Assembly (NCBI GenBank): GCA_032164245.1
Contig: JAVMKO010000001.1
Coordinates: 164,415,434-164,479,433, forward strand
DNA from: Sternotherus odoratus
Lineage: Eukaryota; Chordata; Testudines; Kinosternidae
Direction of reading: 5' to 3'
Length of the DNA stretch: 64,000 nt
Shown in pieces: positions 1 to 31,900 of the stretch. Positions within the stretch are counted from its first letter, which is position 1; each line of letters starts with the position of its first letter. Below the pieces are notes generated by a model that saw only the letters and a list, made by a program, of their open reading frames with translations, made no database searches and was not told the origin of the DNA. Both the position numbers and the translations under genes were made by a program.

Positions 1-778
1 TCACCTGATATCCTGCTACAGCTCTGGGCGGGGTGTGTTGGCCAGCAGACGAAGCTTATGGTCCTACGAAAACTTGAAAGAATGCAAATTAGATTGCTAC
101 AAAATTTGCATAAAATGTCACTAAAAAATTTGGCAGCTATAAGAAATGGTGTAATTCCAAAAACAAAGTTGAGATCCAGTGCTGTAACCCCTCTGGGTCC
201 CTGTGAAATGGGCACAATATTCAGCTCTATAAAGTGCTTTGTGCTCTATGGACAAGTAGTCCATGTTGGAGTAGATACAATGAATTTAAACACTCATAAG
301 AGCAGTGCAACCGTCTTAATTTTGTTACCATTTCTGTATTCTCGAATGCCCCCCCTTAATACTTACATAGGAAAATGTGCTCTAAGCAATTGTCTGACCA
401 AAAAAAAAAAAGAAAGACCCCTGCCCTTGCCGCTCTATAGAGGGTAGGATCCCTATGGCTGCGTTAACCCCACCACCTACCTGGAGTGTCTTACAGGAGC
501 TGAAAGGACGGAGCAGACGGCTGGAACGGGCACTGGGAAGGGCCTTTTCTTATCTGACCCACTCTAGTGGAACTACTGGACTCGAGAAAGTTTCACTTTG
601 CCACGACAGACAGAACAGAGGGAAACACACTTGAATCGCTATCGTTCTGTAAAGCAGCACAGGCTCTGCCCCTGTATGCATCCACCCTGCTCCCTCCACC
701 CCATTAAAAGCATCTACACACACGCCCTGCTGCCCCTACAGAGAAACCCTGCTCCTTCCTTTCCTCCCCTAAACACAC
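1..778. other. Left-edge non-coding stretch
   Basis: I recognise no gene here. A 129-codon open frame at 58-447 and a 59-codon frame starting at 455 have no family features I can name. The final part (about 650-778) becomes pyrimidine-rich and grades into the minisatellite that follows. It may be the far end of an upstream neighbour's UTR or plain intergenic DNA; the sequence does not decide. Confidence 0.4.
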
Positions 779-2316
779 CCTTCTCCCTCCCTCCCTTATA
801 CACACGCTTCTCCCTCCCTCCCTCCCTTATACACACACACACCCTTCCTTCTCCCTCCCTCCCTCCCTTATACACACACACACACACCCTTCCTTCTCCC
901 TCCCTCCCTTATACACACACACACACACCCTTCCTTCTCCCTCCCTCCCTCCCTTATACACACACACACACACCCTTCCTTCTCCCTCCCTCCCTCCCTT
1001 ATACACACACACACACACCCTTCCTTCTCCCTCCCTTATACACACACACACACACCCTTCCTTCTCCCTCCCTCCCTTATACACACACACACACCCTTCC
1101 TTCTCCCTCCCTCCCTTATACACACACACACACACACCCTTCCTTCTCCCTCCCTCCCTCCCTTATACACACACACACACACCCCCTTCCTTCTCCCTCC
1201 CTTATACACACACACACACCCCCTTCCTTCTCCCTCCCTTATACACACACACACACCCCCTTCCTTCTCCCTCCCTTATACACACACACACACCCCCTTC
1301 CTTCTCCCTCCCTTATACACACACACACCCTTCCCTCTCCCTCCCTTATACACACACACACACACCCTTCCCCCTCCCTCCCTTATACACACACACACAC
1401 ACCCTTCCCCCTCCCTCCCTCCCTTATACACACACACCCTTCCCCCTCCCTCCCTTATACACACACACCCTTCCCCCTCCCTCCCTCCCTTATACACACA
1501 CACCCTTCCCCCTCCCTCCCTCCCTTATACACACACACACCCTTCCCCCTCCCTCCCTCCCTTATACACACACACACCCTTCCCCCTCCCTCCCTCCCTT
1601 ATACACACACACACACACCCTTCCCCCTCCCTTATACACACACACACCCTTCCTTCTCCCTCCCTTATACACACACACACACACCCTTCCCCCTCCCTCC
1701 CTTATACACACACACCCTTCCCCCTCCCTCCCTCCCTTATACACACACACACACACCCTTCCCCCTCCCTCCCTCCCTTATACACACACACCCTTCCCCC
1801 TCCCTCCCTCCCTTATACACACACACCCTTCCCCCTCCCTCCCTCCCTTATACACACACACACACACCCTTCCCCCTCCCTCCCTCCCTTATACACACAC
1901 ACACACCCTTCCCCCTCCCTCCCTCCCTTATACACACACACACACACACCCTTCCCCCTCCCTCCCTCCCTTATACACACACACACACACCCCCTTCCCC
2001 CTCCCTTATACACACACACACCCTTCCCCCTCCCTTATACACACACACACACACACACCCTTCCCCCTCCCTCCCTTATACACACACACCCTTCCCCCTC
2101 CCTCCCTCCCTTATACACACACCCTTCCCCCTCCCTCCCTCCCTCCCTTATACACACACACACACACACCCTTCCCCCTCCCTCCCTCCCTTATACACAC
2201 ACACACACACCCTTCCCCCTCCCTTATACATACACACACCCTTCTCCCTCTCTCCCTCCCTCCCTTATACACACACACCCTTCTCCCTCCCTCCCTCCCT
2301 CCCTTATACACACACC
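779..2316. repeat. CA/pyrimidine minisatellite, about 40 units
   Basis: Every unit follows the plan CCTTCYYY(CTCC)1-4 CTTATA(CA)3-9 C. I count about 41 TTATACAC cores over 1.54 kb, so the mean unit is near 37 bp. Units differ in the number of CTCC and CA steps. The left part (to about 1320) mostly has CCTTCCTTCTCCC. The right part mostly has CCTTCCCCCTCCC, and the last units return to CCTTCTCCC, so variants are clustered as expected from local unit duplication. The strand is almost pure pyrimidine plus CA. The long open frames across it on both strands follow from the stop-poor repeat and are not a gene. It ends less than 150 bp before the CpG-rich promoter. Confidence 0.95.
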
Positions 2317-2451
2317 TACACCCACCCCGGCTGCCTCCCACCTGTACGCACACACACGTGATACAGCCCCCACTGGTACCTGTACATCGTAGCTGGGACC
2401 GAGGCTCTGGGCTTAGCGGGGCGCGGGGGAGGCGGAACTCAGCGGCGCTGC

Positions 2452-2466
2452 CCAGCAGGTGGCGCT
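2452..2466 (+). promoter_or_regulatory. CTCF-type binding motif
   Basis: CCAGCAGGTGGCGCT fits the widely used CTCF core CCASYAGRKGGCRSY at every position. It sits at the left edge of the CpG-rich promoter, between the minisatellite and the gene. Confidence 0.6.
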
Positions 2467-2540
2467 GTTGTCCCGTAATGTCCCCTGGGAGCGAGTCAGG
2501 GGCGGGCGTGTCTCCTTCCCTTAGGCCCGGCCTTTCTCGG

Positions 2541-2550
2541 ACGCATGCGC
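2541..2550 (+). promoter_or_regulatory. NRF1-type motif
   Basis: ACGCATGCGC is a near-palindromic match to the NRF1 consensus (YGCGCAYGCGCR) with one mismatch in the first half-site. It lies about 100 bp before the proposed first-exon donor. Confidence 0.5.
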
Positions 2551-2552
2551 GG

Positions 2553-2643
2553 TCACTGCGGGGGAGCCGCGGCGCGCGCGGGAAAGGCGAACCCCGCCTG
2601 CTGGCTGGACTTGCCTCCCCTGCTCCGCGCGCGCCGGCTTCAG
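2553..2643 (+). other. CHAF1B: Probable CHAF1B non-coding exon 1
   Basis: CHAF1B genes that I know start translation in exon 2. The coding exon at 5694 has an acceptor 5 nt before its ATG, so an upstream 5'UTR exon must exist. The best donor in the CpG-rich region is TTCAG|GTAGGG at 2643/2644. The left boundary (transcription start) is a guess; no ATG opens a useful frame in it. Confidence 0.5.
2576..2585 (+). promoter_or_regulatory. E2F-type motif
   Basis: GCGCGGGAAA is a full match to the reverse complement of the classical E2F site TTTCSCGC. CAF-1 subunits are S-phase genes, so E2F control is expected from family knowledge; the site itself is seen. Confidence 0.55.
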
Positions 2644-2744
2644 GTAGGGGCGGCCGCGGGGCATCGCCCCCCCCCCCCTCCGCAGTGGCGCTACGGACGG
2701 GAGCTGGGCACGGGGTGCTGGGGCGGGGCGTAGGAGGAGGTGCC

Positions 2745-2893
2745 TCCGTGGGGTACAGACCCCCGTGGGGTGCAGGGTGGGAGTGGGGTGCAGTACCCCC
2801 CCGTGGGGTGCAGGGTGGGAGTGGGGTGTAGACCCTCGTGGGGTGCAGGGTGGGAGTGGGGTGCAGTACCCCCCATGGGGTGCAGGGTGGGGT
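2745..2893 (+). repeat. G-rich tandem repeat, about 36-bp unit
   Basis: About four units of a GTGGGGTGCAGGGTGGGAGT-containing sequence, alternating with CAGTACCCCC or AGACCCCC joints, just inside intron 1. Runs of GGG and GGGG on the + strand could form G-quadruplexes, which is an inference from composition. Confidence 0.85.
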
Positions 2894-3367
2894 GTGTATG
2901 TGACATGCTGGGTATTGCAGAGCCCTAATTCTGTTGAGATGGGATTTGGTCAGGGGCAGCTAAGGGGCAAATTCACCTCTACTGGTGGGTTTGTGTTGCT
3001 CCAGGGTTATGTCAGGCTAATGTTTTCGGGGTGGGGGAAAGTTGTTTGGACATGGAGTATTTTGAAGGGGGGCTCCTTACTTGCAGGGATTTGTCAGCTT
3101 GACTTCCTTTAACTTCCTTTTACACTGCATGCTCTGTTTGGCGAACGAGTGCATATTTTACTTTAGTTTGATTTGAACATTTAACTCTGCACCTCAGGCT
3201 TTGTGTGATCGTTCTCCTCTGCCGAGCGCCTCAGTCTTCCTCTCTGTAGAACAGGGGTGATGTGCAAAGTTCGTTAAGACCTCTGGAAGAGAGCTGCTAG
3301 GTGAGTGAAAGTTGTTTTGTTATTGCCAAGGCACAGCATCTTTTCTGTGGATAACAAACCCCTAGAA

Positions 3368-3917
3368 CAGGGGTGGGCAAACTTTTTGGCCCAAGGGCCA
3401 CATCAGGGTTGCAAAATTGCATGGAGGGCTGGGTAGGGAAGACTGTGCCTCCCCAAACAGCCTGGCCCTGCCCTCTATCTGACCCCCTCCTATGTCCCGC
3501 TCCCTGACTGCCCCCTTCAGAATCCCTAACCCATCCAACCCCACTGCTCCTTGTCCCCTGACTACCCTCTCCCAAGACTCCCTCTCCACCCCTCTGTCCC
3601 CAATAGACCTCTGGGACTCCCACAATCCATCCAATCCCACCTGCTCCTAGATTGCCCCCCCAGGATTCCCTGCCTGTTATGCAACACACACACACCGGAT
3701 CCAGTCCCCTTACCATGCCGCTCAGCAGCGTGTCTGGCAGCTGCGTGGAGTCAGATACGCTGCCCTGCTCCCCAGAGCGCTGCCTGCACTGCACTCTGAG
3801 GCTCCGGGGAGGGGAGAAGGTAGGGGCATGGCTGGCAGCAGCCTCACCAGCCTGGAGCTCAGGAGGACAGGCCCTCAGGCTGGATGCCACCCACGGGCTG
3901 TAGTTTGCCCACCCCTG
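3368..3917 (+). mobile_element. Short non-autonomous hAT-type element, family A copy 1
   Basis: It begins CAGGGGTGGGCAAACT and ends with the exact inverse, AGTTTGCCCACCCCTG. The 8-bp flanks CCCTAGAA and CCCTTGGA agree at 6 of 8 positions, as expected for a decayed hAT target duplication. The 550-bp C-rich interior has no coding capacity. Two further copies of the family are at 23759-24731 and, inverted, at 30708-31600. Confidence 0.85.
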
Positions 3918-4141
3918 CCCTTGGAGGAATGATTTTTATTCTGTCTCTTTCCCCTTTTTCTTCTATCTTTTCATCTCTCTTCCCACTCCAGCCTGCTAAT
4001 TCTTTTCTCTTCATTTTACCTTCTTGGTAATTTCCCCTTAAAATGCAGATGATTTCTATGGTCCATGTGGTCTGCACTAAATCGTGAATTTCTCTTTTAC
4101 TCCTCCCTCCCTGGTTGCCGTTTTTCTGGCATTATTTACTC

Positions 4142-5284
4142 CGAGGGGAATTCTGCACCACTACAAGTGTGCAGAATTTATGCCCCCCTGCTGGTTTCTT
4201 TGCTTTCCAGCAGAAAAATGACTTACTGATCAGGAAACAAAAGGAAGCCACTAGAATGGTCTTGCGACCCTCCCCAGCAGTATGTTTCAGCTGCCCAGGG
4301 CAGCCAGCAGAGAGGTAAATCACTGTGAGGCGGGACTGGGGGAAGACCCAGCTGGTGGCGTCTACCCTGGGCTGGGCTCAGCTGCTAGTCCTGGCTAGGC
4401 TGGGGAGGACAGGACTTCCTCTTTCCTTGCTTAGCATCTAGGGGTGTTTCAGACCCACCCCCAGATTTCTTCTCTGGCTGTAGGAAGCTCTTCAAACTCT
4501 TTGCCCTCCCACCATGCTTCCTGCATCCATTGCACCCCAGCTGCAGGAGGAGGGATCACTTTACAGGGAGCTGCTCCCCCAACCACCTTGCATCCAGAAC
4601 CCCTCATACCCAGACCCTCCTGCCGAGCCCCCCACCCTCCTCACACAGAATCCCTCTGACAAGCCCCACTCCTCCCGCACCTGTACTACCCCAACGAGCC
4701 AGCTGCTGCACCTGGATCCCCACCCCTCTGAGCTCCACTCTCCCAGCATCTGGACCTCACCACCGAGCCCCCACACCCTCCTGCTCTTCCCTCCTCCAGA
4801 CACCCCTCCTGCTGAGACCCAACTAATTTCACCTGGACCCCCCTGCAGAGTCCCATTACCATTGCACCCAGAACCCCCCAACAAGCTTCTGTGCATCTGG
4901 ATTCCCCGCTGAGCCACCTGTACCTAGATTGCCCCACACAGAACCCTCTCAACCCACACTTAGATCCCCCCCACACTAAGATCCTGCCTTGCTTAGCCTG
5001 CCTGCCCACACCTGATGCACCTGTTACAGAGGGACAGGGCACTGGGGTGTTTCTGCTGCAGACCCCGTCCTTGTGCTAAGTCAGGGTTGGGTGCAGCCTC
5101 ACTGCTGAGTCTGTGTCCCCGGGATACAGCTGCACCGTGATCTCCCATCTCTCCCATTTCTCCCATTGCCTGTGCTCCCCAATGCCATGCCGGAGACTCC
5201 ACATTTATTTGACAAAACAAAATTTGCAGAATTTTAAAATATTGTGCGCATAATTTTTATTTTTTTGGTGCAGAATTACTCTCG
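4142..5284. mobile_element. Terminal-inverted-repeat element, unclassified
   Basis: The left end CGAGGGGAATTCTGCACCA is matched in inverse by TGGTGCAGAATTACTCTCG at the right end (three mismatches in 19). The interior is C-rich on the + strand with many proline-coding open frames that are compositional. No convincing target duplication was found, so the superfamily is open. It fills the second half of intron 1. Confidence 0.65.
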
Positions 5285-5698
5285 CTGCTTAAGCAACACT
5301 TGTGACTCAAACACCAATCTAGGCAATAATTTGTGCTTCAGTCGGAGCAGAGCGTAGAGGGATCAGAGCAGCATGAGAAATGCAGCCACATTGAGGTCTG
5401 GGGATGGGAAAAATGATACGCCCACAGAAAGTATACCTAAGCGCTGTTCCAGCACAACTACCTCTGTCATCATAAGATTTCCAGTAATGGAGTAGAGAGC
5501 CACGGCTTAGTAACCTTTTCAGAGAATGTTCTTACAGAAAGCTTCAGTTATTATAAACCATAGTTACTTAAATGTAGTCATCTTTATAGTAAAGCACAAT
5601 TTTTTTTATTTCTGTGGTGCTTATGGACACTTTGATTATAATTTTTGTCATAATAAATGCAAAATATCTGATTCTTGCCATGTTTTCCTTTAGAAAGA

Positions 5699-26014
<20,316 letters not shown>

Positions 26015-27260
26015 AGACCAAAATTTCAATAAACTCACTGTCTGGGGGCAATGCAGCTAGACCAGAAAGTAAATTCCTTTTCTGCAAATGATAGATGTTC
26101 AGCAGCTAAATAGAATATTATGGGGGTTTAACATAAGGTGCTGTGAAGGAGGGTATCTGCAGCAGAAAAGACTGATTTTCTGCAAAAATCCTGCTTTGGA
26201 GAAGTGAAAATAGTTGGAACTTAACTATGATTGTATCAGCCCTTGAACACTGCTTTCCAAACCAAGTAGTGTCAACTGCATGATAAAGCAGAGTTTGCAG
26301 GCAATATTGGTATAGAAATGTCATGACAACCTAAGAGTCTTCTTCATAATGATCTCATTGATATGTTTAAAGTATTCAGTCTGTCTTGCAAAAGAGTGGG
26401 ATTTTTAAGGATTTGTCTGTCTTTGTAGTGTTTTAATGTGGACAACAACTGTTTCCCTGAGGCAATTGACTTCTACATTGCACAGTTAAGTTTATCAGTT
26501 TACAAGATAATTATACACTGACTTTCATTCCATTTTGATGTTTAATGTTTATGTGCTCCACACTTAAAAATACAGTGCAATATCAGTGGTATAATTGAAA
26601 TAAGTAACAAATTCGTAACTACGAGGAAGTGAAAAATATTTGTTTGAATATTTGTTATGGCCATTCAACAATAGAAACAGATTCATCCATTCATTCTCTA
26701 TATAAAAAAATTGCAGGCATTAGATTTTCTGGGGACAGCAAAGGATTGCAATATATATGTTGAAATTACTAGTTTTCCCTATTTTTCCATGGTCCAAAAC
26801 CTGCTCCCTTAGCAAAAAAACAAAAACAAAACCCCCAAAACACAAAACCAATTTATGTTAAGGTTTTAATGTCTTTGTTTTAGCACTCAGTGCTCTTTGT
26901 GTAGCTAACCTAAGACCTTAGGATTGGAAACCAGTGAAATCAAAATGCAAATACTTTGAAACCTACTACACTTTAGAATGCTCAGCCATGGTGGTGAAGG
27001 TTGGAGAGGGGCAGGAGGTGGGAGTACTTTGTAAGATGCCTTCCCTGATTAAAAGAAAATGTAAGATAGTGGTTAAGTGAAGTGTTTTACTAGAAGTGTT
27101 TTAATAGACAACCAATAATAGACAACCAAAAAAAGGGGTTTAAATGGCCGTTTATCTCTTGTGGTTAAAGCCTATGTTTTCAACATTTGAAGTGTTAATG
27201 TACATAGTTTTAAAAAAAAAAAGTTCCAAATTCATATTAAAGCTTTTTTCTACTTGTACT
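26015..27260 (+). other. CHAF1B: Probable CHAF1B 3' untranslated region
   Basis: AT-rich, no repeat edges, no splice-like or coding signal. It would end soon after the ATTAAA at 27236. The AATAAA at 27027-like distance is absent; one AATAAA is only 13 nt after the stop and another is at 27430. The end of the transcript is inferred. Confidence 0.5.
27236..27241 (+). terminator. CHAF1B: Candidate poly(A) signal
   Basis: ATTAAA followed within 20-40 nt by a T/GT-rich tract (CTTGTACTGTTCCCTGTTTT). This is the best signal of this kind after the stop, but not unique. Confidence 0.4.
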
Positions 27261-27525
27261 GTTCCCTGTTTTTCATTTTCACTATAAAATTGTTTTTAAA
27301 ATATATAATTTACTTGTCGCTTGTTTTATGACTGCCTGAGAAACAACTAATTCAAAAAGTCAGAGTAAAGTGAAAGTTCTTCAGAAATGGGTTGAATGAA
27401 ATAGTGTTCATACGGAAGAAATGTTACTTAATAAATGCTGGTCAGTGAGACAGTGTTAAGCAGATACTAAAATACTTTGCTGAATCAGGGTTTATTGAAC
27501 ATTTCTGTTGACGTTTGATATATAC

Positions 27526-27818
27526 TAGGGGTCGGCAACCTTTCAGAAGTGTTGTGCCGTGTCTTCATTTATTCACTCTAATTTAAGGTTTCGCGTGCCA
27601 GTAATACATTTTAATGTTTTTAGAAGGTCTCTTTCTATAAGTCTATAATATATAGCGAAGCTATTGTCATATGTAAAGTAAATAAGGTTTTAAAAATATT
27701 TAAGAAGCTTCATATAAAATTTAATTAAAATGCAGAGTCCCCCAGGCTGGTGGCCAGGACCTGGGCAGTGAGAGTGCCACTGAAAATCAGCTCGCGTGCC
27801 GCAGGTTGTCTACCCCCG
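27526..27818. mobile_element. Short hAT-type element, family E copy 1
   Basis: Starts TAGGGGTCGGCAACCTTTCA and ends GCAGGTTGTCTACCCCCG. Perfect 8-bp duplication ATATATAC at 27518-27525 and 27819-27826. No coding. Confidence 0.9.
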
Positions 27819-27829
27819 ATATATACAAA

Positions 27830-30100
27830 GGGGGGGGGAAACATCTTAATTGCATTCCTGTTCAAAATCTTTAAGAGGAGGATGGGGCTGAATTTTATTA
27901 GATTTATCCAAATCGGGACATCCCAAAATAAGAAATGGAAAGAAGATACTACCAAACTAGGTCAGATGTTCGCACAATTGAGTAAAAAAATTTAAAGATC
28001 TCTACCGATTATGACTGAAGACATTTACATCTCAAACCTTTGCTATTTATGCTATTTTGTTTATTTTTTTGCTCAGTTTGGGCCATGAAAACACTAGTCA
28101 TCTCCACTTTCTGGTTTCCGCATCCAGTGACTAATATAGTGCTACAATGTTTGGGTTGTGCGCTGCAAGGGACGGTTTAAATTCAAACCCTTATGAATAT
28201 TAATTGAAATATTTTTCTGCAGTGTTATAAAACCTGATTTTAAACGAAGTAGGTTACCCTCTACACTGAAGTCTGGTAAGCAGTAATGAGTAATACTGTC
28301 CACTTCATCTTCATTTTTTGCTGTGGTTTGGAATAGATGTGTGCTCAAAAACCATTGCACTTAAAACCATATAAGCCAGGTATGGAAAAGATACTGATTG
28401 TACGTTAGCCAGCCAGCTCATTGTTAATGCCTTCTCCAGTCTAGTCATAAGTGTCGCAAGAATTAGGGCGTCTGCCACTTCCCTTTGAGAACTATTCCAC
28501 ATCCTGATTGGAAACTTTTCCTGGTGTTTGGTCTACATTTTCTGTTTTTATAATGTCATCTATTATTTCTAGTAGTTCCCTCTTGCCAAAATAATTCCTT
28601 TCTTGTCTTGTTTGCTGCACTTAGGTATTGGTAGAGTGCTGTCTCCCTTCTCTTCCTCTTTGCTCAGCAAAGTCCTACACACTTAGCTCTTTTAATCTTT
28701 TTTTCATAAAACCAGGTCCCACATCATTTTTATTGCTCATCTCTGAACAGCAATAATAATACATGCAAATAATTACTAGTATCATCCCTTTTTATTTTTT
28801 TACGCAGTACTATATTACTATGATTTCTTTTCATGTTTAGATACCTCCCACATCTGTTTTACAGAAGTAAATTGTTGGTAAGTTCATTAGCCAGTTCTTT
28901 CCATTCCGAATTGTGTATCAACTGGACTACCTGATTTATATATTTCATATTTAAGTGTTTCCTTATTGGCAGTCACTACATCTTTTACAAGGTCTTCCAT
29001 ACGTCCAAGTCATCTATTCGCCTGACTGGTTGATTACCAGTTTAATCTTTGTGTGGGACAAGCTGATGGATTTTTTTCCACTAGGTTGCTGAATACCATT
29101 CACTTGTGGATAATTTAACAACTGTGAAAAATAACTTGTCCAGAAATTCAAGCATGAGAATTCTAAGCAAAAAGTGAGTGTTAGCTTCCCTCTGGATGTC
29201 ACTGTTCTACATCTTGGGGACTGGGGGGGGGGAAGGTATTGAAGCTAGCAGTATAACCCAACAAAAGATGGTGGATTAAGAAGAGTTGTGGGATTTTAGG
29301 ACAGTAAACAATTTAATCTTTGATATACGTGCTTTCAAAAATACTGGTTCTGTTACCATCAAGAGCTTCTTCCTTAGTTAAATATAGTGGGGGGAGGTGT
29401 TTTTATTTTCTGATGAGTAGTATATCATGTAGCTCACAGAACAAGGATCCTCTCCATCAACATGCAATTTTTCGTTACTAGAGCAACAAGTGAACTATGT
29501 AAATAACTTTCACTTAAGTGTTCTATTTGCCAATACATAAGTAAGGCTACATGGGTCAAACTAAAGACGTATAAATTTAAATAAGTAAAATAAGAAATGG
29601 AACAAAATATAAACAGTGCAACAAAACTCTATTAAGGAAAAAAGTTTTACACTAGATGGCTACCAAGACTCACTTATATTTTCAGAAATAAATAAGCAAA
29701 ATTTTTAGTTAGTTTATCCTTGCTGGCTAAAATTTCCCACATTTTCCTAAACCCAGTTTTCAAGCTTTGACTTTTCTCCAGTCAATAATAACTGGCAATA
29801 GCTAGTAACAAAAGGCATGGTTTTGTTCCATTTTAGAAAAAAAATATTACCTATTCCTGGTAGGGTTAATGAAGATACTCAAGATTATTTTATAAATGGT
29901 TGAGTGAAGTGTGGTTTTATATACAACTCAATTGCATTATTTGTTTGGATGTAACTTTGGAATGCAATATCTGATCAATTCCAAAATTTCAGGGAATATT
30001 TTTGGTATCCGTGATCAGAAGCCTAGTGCTTTTGCTGAAAATCAGAAGGGAGAAATGAGGGACACATGGAGTCCCTTGCATCTGGTTAAAACACACACCC
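27830..30100. other. AT-rich intergenic sequence
   Basis: No gene found. Short open frames only. About 28380-28800 (TTGAGAACTATTCCACATCC, TTTTCATAAAACCAGGTCCC) has the feel of an old dispersed repeat, unidentified. Confidence 0.4.
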
Positions 30101-30429
30101 GTCTCAACCTCGTTGAAGCTTATTTCTACACTGGATCCACGTGACTTGTGCCCGCAAAGCAGTTCTTTCCAAGCCTGTGCTTGCAAGACACTGATTCCTA
30201 GGGGTATATCCCAGGGTCTTAATGCCCATGTTAGCTGTAGCTGCCTTATGGCTTGGTTCGTAATGCATTTTTGGAGTCTTTATCTGTCCAACCCACCGCA
30301 CTTGACTAGAAGTTCTCTTGGCCTGCCAAGCAATTTTTTGGGTGTGCACAATCCCTATAACTGGAGCCACCACTGTGTATCCCGCACTGATGGAAGACCT
30401 TCTCCTGCTTGCACTTTCACTCCTATTAC

Positions 30430-31900
30430 AGGAATCTGGCAGAGCATCTGTGAGGTCCTGGTGGACATTTCAATAGTGGTATTTGTCTTATCAAAAGCAC
30501 TTCTCAGAAGGGGGTATACCCATCGCATTTGCAACCCAGCTGGTGCAGTTTATGCCTGTTGCCATAACTACAGATTCACCATATGTCGACTGGCACTTCT
30601 GGAGCAGGGCCACAAGCACAGACTGGTGGAACCACATTGTCACGCAGACCTGGGATGACCAGCAATTGTTCCAGAACTTTCCCATGAAAAAGCAGATGTT
30701 CCTAGAGCAGGGGTGGGCAAACTATGGCCCACGGGCCAGATGTGGCCCATGAGACCGTCGGGACCGGCCCACCTGAGCTCCAGCGGGGGAGGCTGCTCCT
30801 GGCCCGCCCCCGTCTTCCCCGCTCTTCTGGAGCTCACTGCGACTGAACTCCAGCAAAGGTGTCTGCTTCCAGCCCCTTCCCTGCTCTCCCGGAGCTCAGT
30901 ATGCCTGAGCTCCCGGCCCCTCCCTTGCTGTCCTGAAGCTCTGCGTGCCTGAGCTCCCGGCCCTTCCTTGCTCTCCCGGAGCTCAGCCGCACCGCCCGGG
31001 GCTGCCCACTCCTCCAGGAGAACGGTGCAGTATGTGCAAAGCCAGGGCCACCAGCATGGTAAGGGGGTGGCGGGCGCTGCAGGGACAGGGGGTTGGTTAA
31101 GGGACAGGGAGTCCCGGGGGCAGTCAGGGGAGAGGAGGCTGTTGGATGGGATGGAGGTTCTGGGTAGGGAGCCGTCAGGGGAAGGGGATGGCGGGGGTGG
31201 ATAGGGAATGGGAGTCCTGTGGGGTGGGGGCTGTCAGGAGGCAGCTGTGTAAAGGGATTGAGGCAGTCAGGAGACAAGGAGCAGGGGGAGTTGAGAAGGG
31301 GGTAGGGTCCTGGGGGGGGGGGGCAGTCAGGGAACAAGGAGCAGAGGGGCTCAGATGGGGGGCGGGATCCTGGGGGTGGTGGTTAGGGTGGGGGGGTCCC
31401 GAGAGGGGGCAATCAGGAGACAAGGGTTGAATGGGATTCTAGGGGGGGCAGTCAAGGGGCGGAAAGTGGGAGGGGGTTGGATAGGGGGCAGGGCCAGACT
31501 GTTTGCGGAGGCACAGCCTTCCCTCACCCGGCACTCCATACAAGTTTTCAACCCTGATGTGGCCCTCGGCCAAAAAAGTTGCCCCCCCTCCCCCTTCATG
31601 TCCTAGAGTCATGTGAGAAGCTTGCATAAGGGGAGACCAGTCTGGTCCAGAAGCAGGTCACGATAGCCATCTGGAAACGAGCTACCCCAGACTGCTACAG
31701 GTCTATGGCTATGGCAGTTTGGTGTTAGCAAGTCAACTGGGGTAGGATTGTCATGATGGAGGTTTGTGAGGCGATCAGAACTGAGGTTTACGCAAAGGGG
31801 ATGGGCATAAACTTCAGTCCTGAAATAATTGCTGGCTTTGCGGGAATGGGCTTCCCACACTGCACTGGGGCTACTGATGGGACTAATGTGGTCATAATTT
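30430..31900 (+). pseudogene. Harbinger (HARBI1-like) transposase relic, split by a hAT
   Basis: At about 30590-30707 the + strand reads STDWWNHIVTQTWDDQQLFQ then NFPMKKQMFLE. It resumes after the hAT at about 31609 with VTIAIWKRATPDCYRSMAMA and, near 31835, FAGMGFPHCTGATDGTNVVI. The order matches HARBI1-type transposases, where the last block is the GAIDGTHI catalytic motif (here ATDGTN). An in-frame stop follows AVWC. Outer ends were not found. The interruption is 30708-31600. Confidence 0.75.
30708..31600 (-). mobile_element. Non-autonomous hAT-type element, family A copy 3 (inverted)
   Basis: Left end CAGGGGTGGGCAAACTATGG. Flanked by a perfect 8-bp duplication TCCTAGAG (30700-30707, 31601-31608). 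The interior is the inverse of the family-A copy at 23759. The right terminus is decayed to a C-rich stretch (about 31580-31600) although the duplication is intact. Confidence 0.9.

Larger units (their letters stand above)
2400..2720 (+). promoter_or_regulatory. CHAF1B: CpG-rich promoter of CHAF1B
   Basis: This is the only GC- and CpG-dense segment near the gene start that is not inside a recognisable repeat. It contains a CTCF-type motif, an NRF1-type motif and an E2F-type motif, and ends in a strong donor at 2643/2644. There is no obvious TATA box, in line with a housekeeping, S-phase-linked promoter. Position and motifs are seen; promoter activity is inferred. Confidence 0.75.

Noticed and set aside
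455..634. A 59-codon frame starting MAALTPPPTWSVLQEL
   Set aside because: Short, no family recognised, no splice or promoter context that would make it a gene.
779..2316. Regular repeats as a possible CRISPR array
   Set aside because: Units are tandem and without unique spacers; the host is a vertebrate.
598..2361. A 587-codon open frame rich in Pro, Ser, Leu, Tyr, Thr and His
   Set aside because: It is the direct translation of the stop-poor minisatellite. The minus-strand frames there are equally repetitive. No start context, no domain.
26027..26032. AATAAA 13 nt after the CHAF1B stop
   Set aside because: Too close to the stop to be the likely only poly(A) signal, and no GT-rich tract follows; ATTAAA at 27236 is preferred, though alternative use cannot be excluded.
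30113..30658. A 181-codon open frame
   Set aside because: It overlaps the Harbinger relic in another frame; the frame with transposase motifs is a different one.
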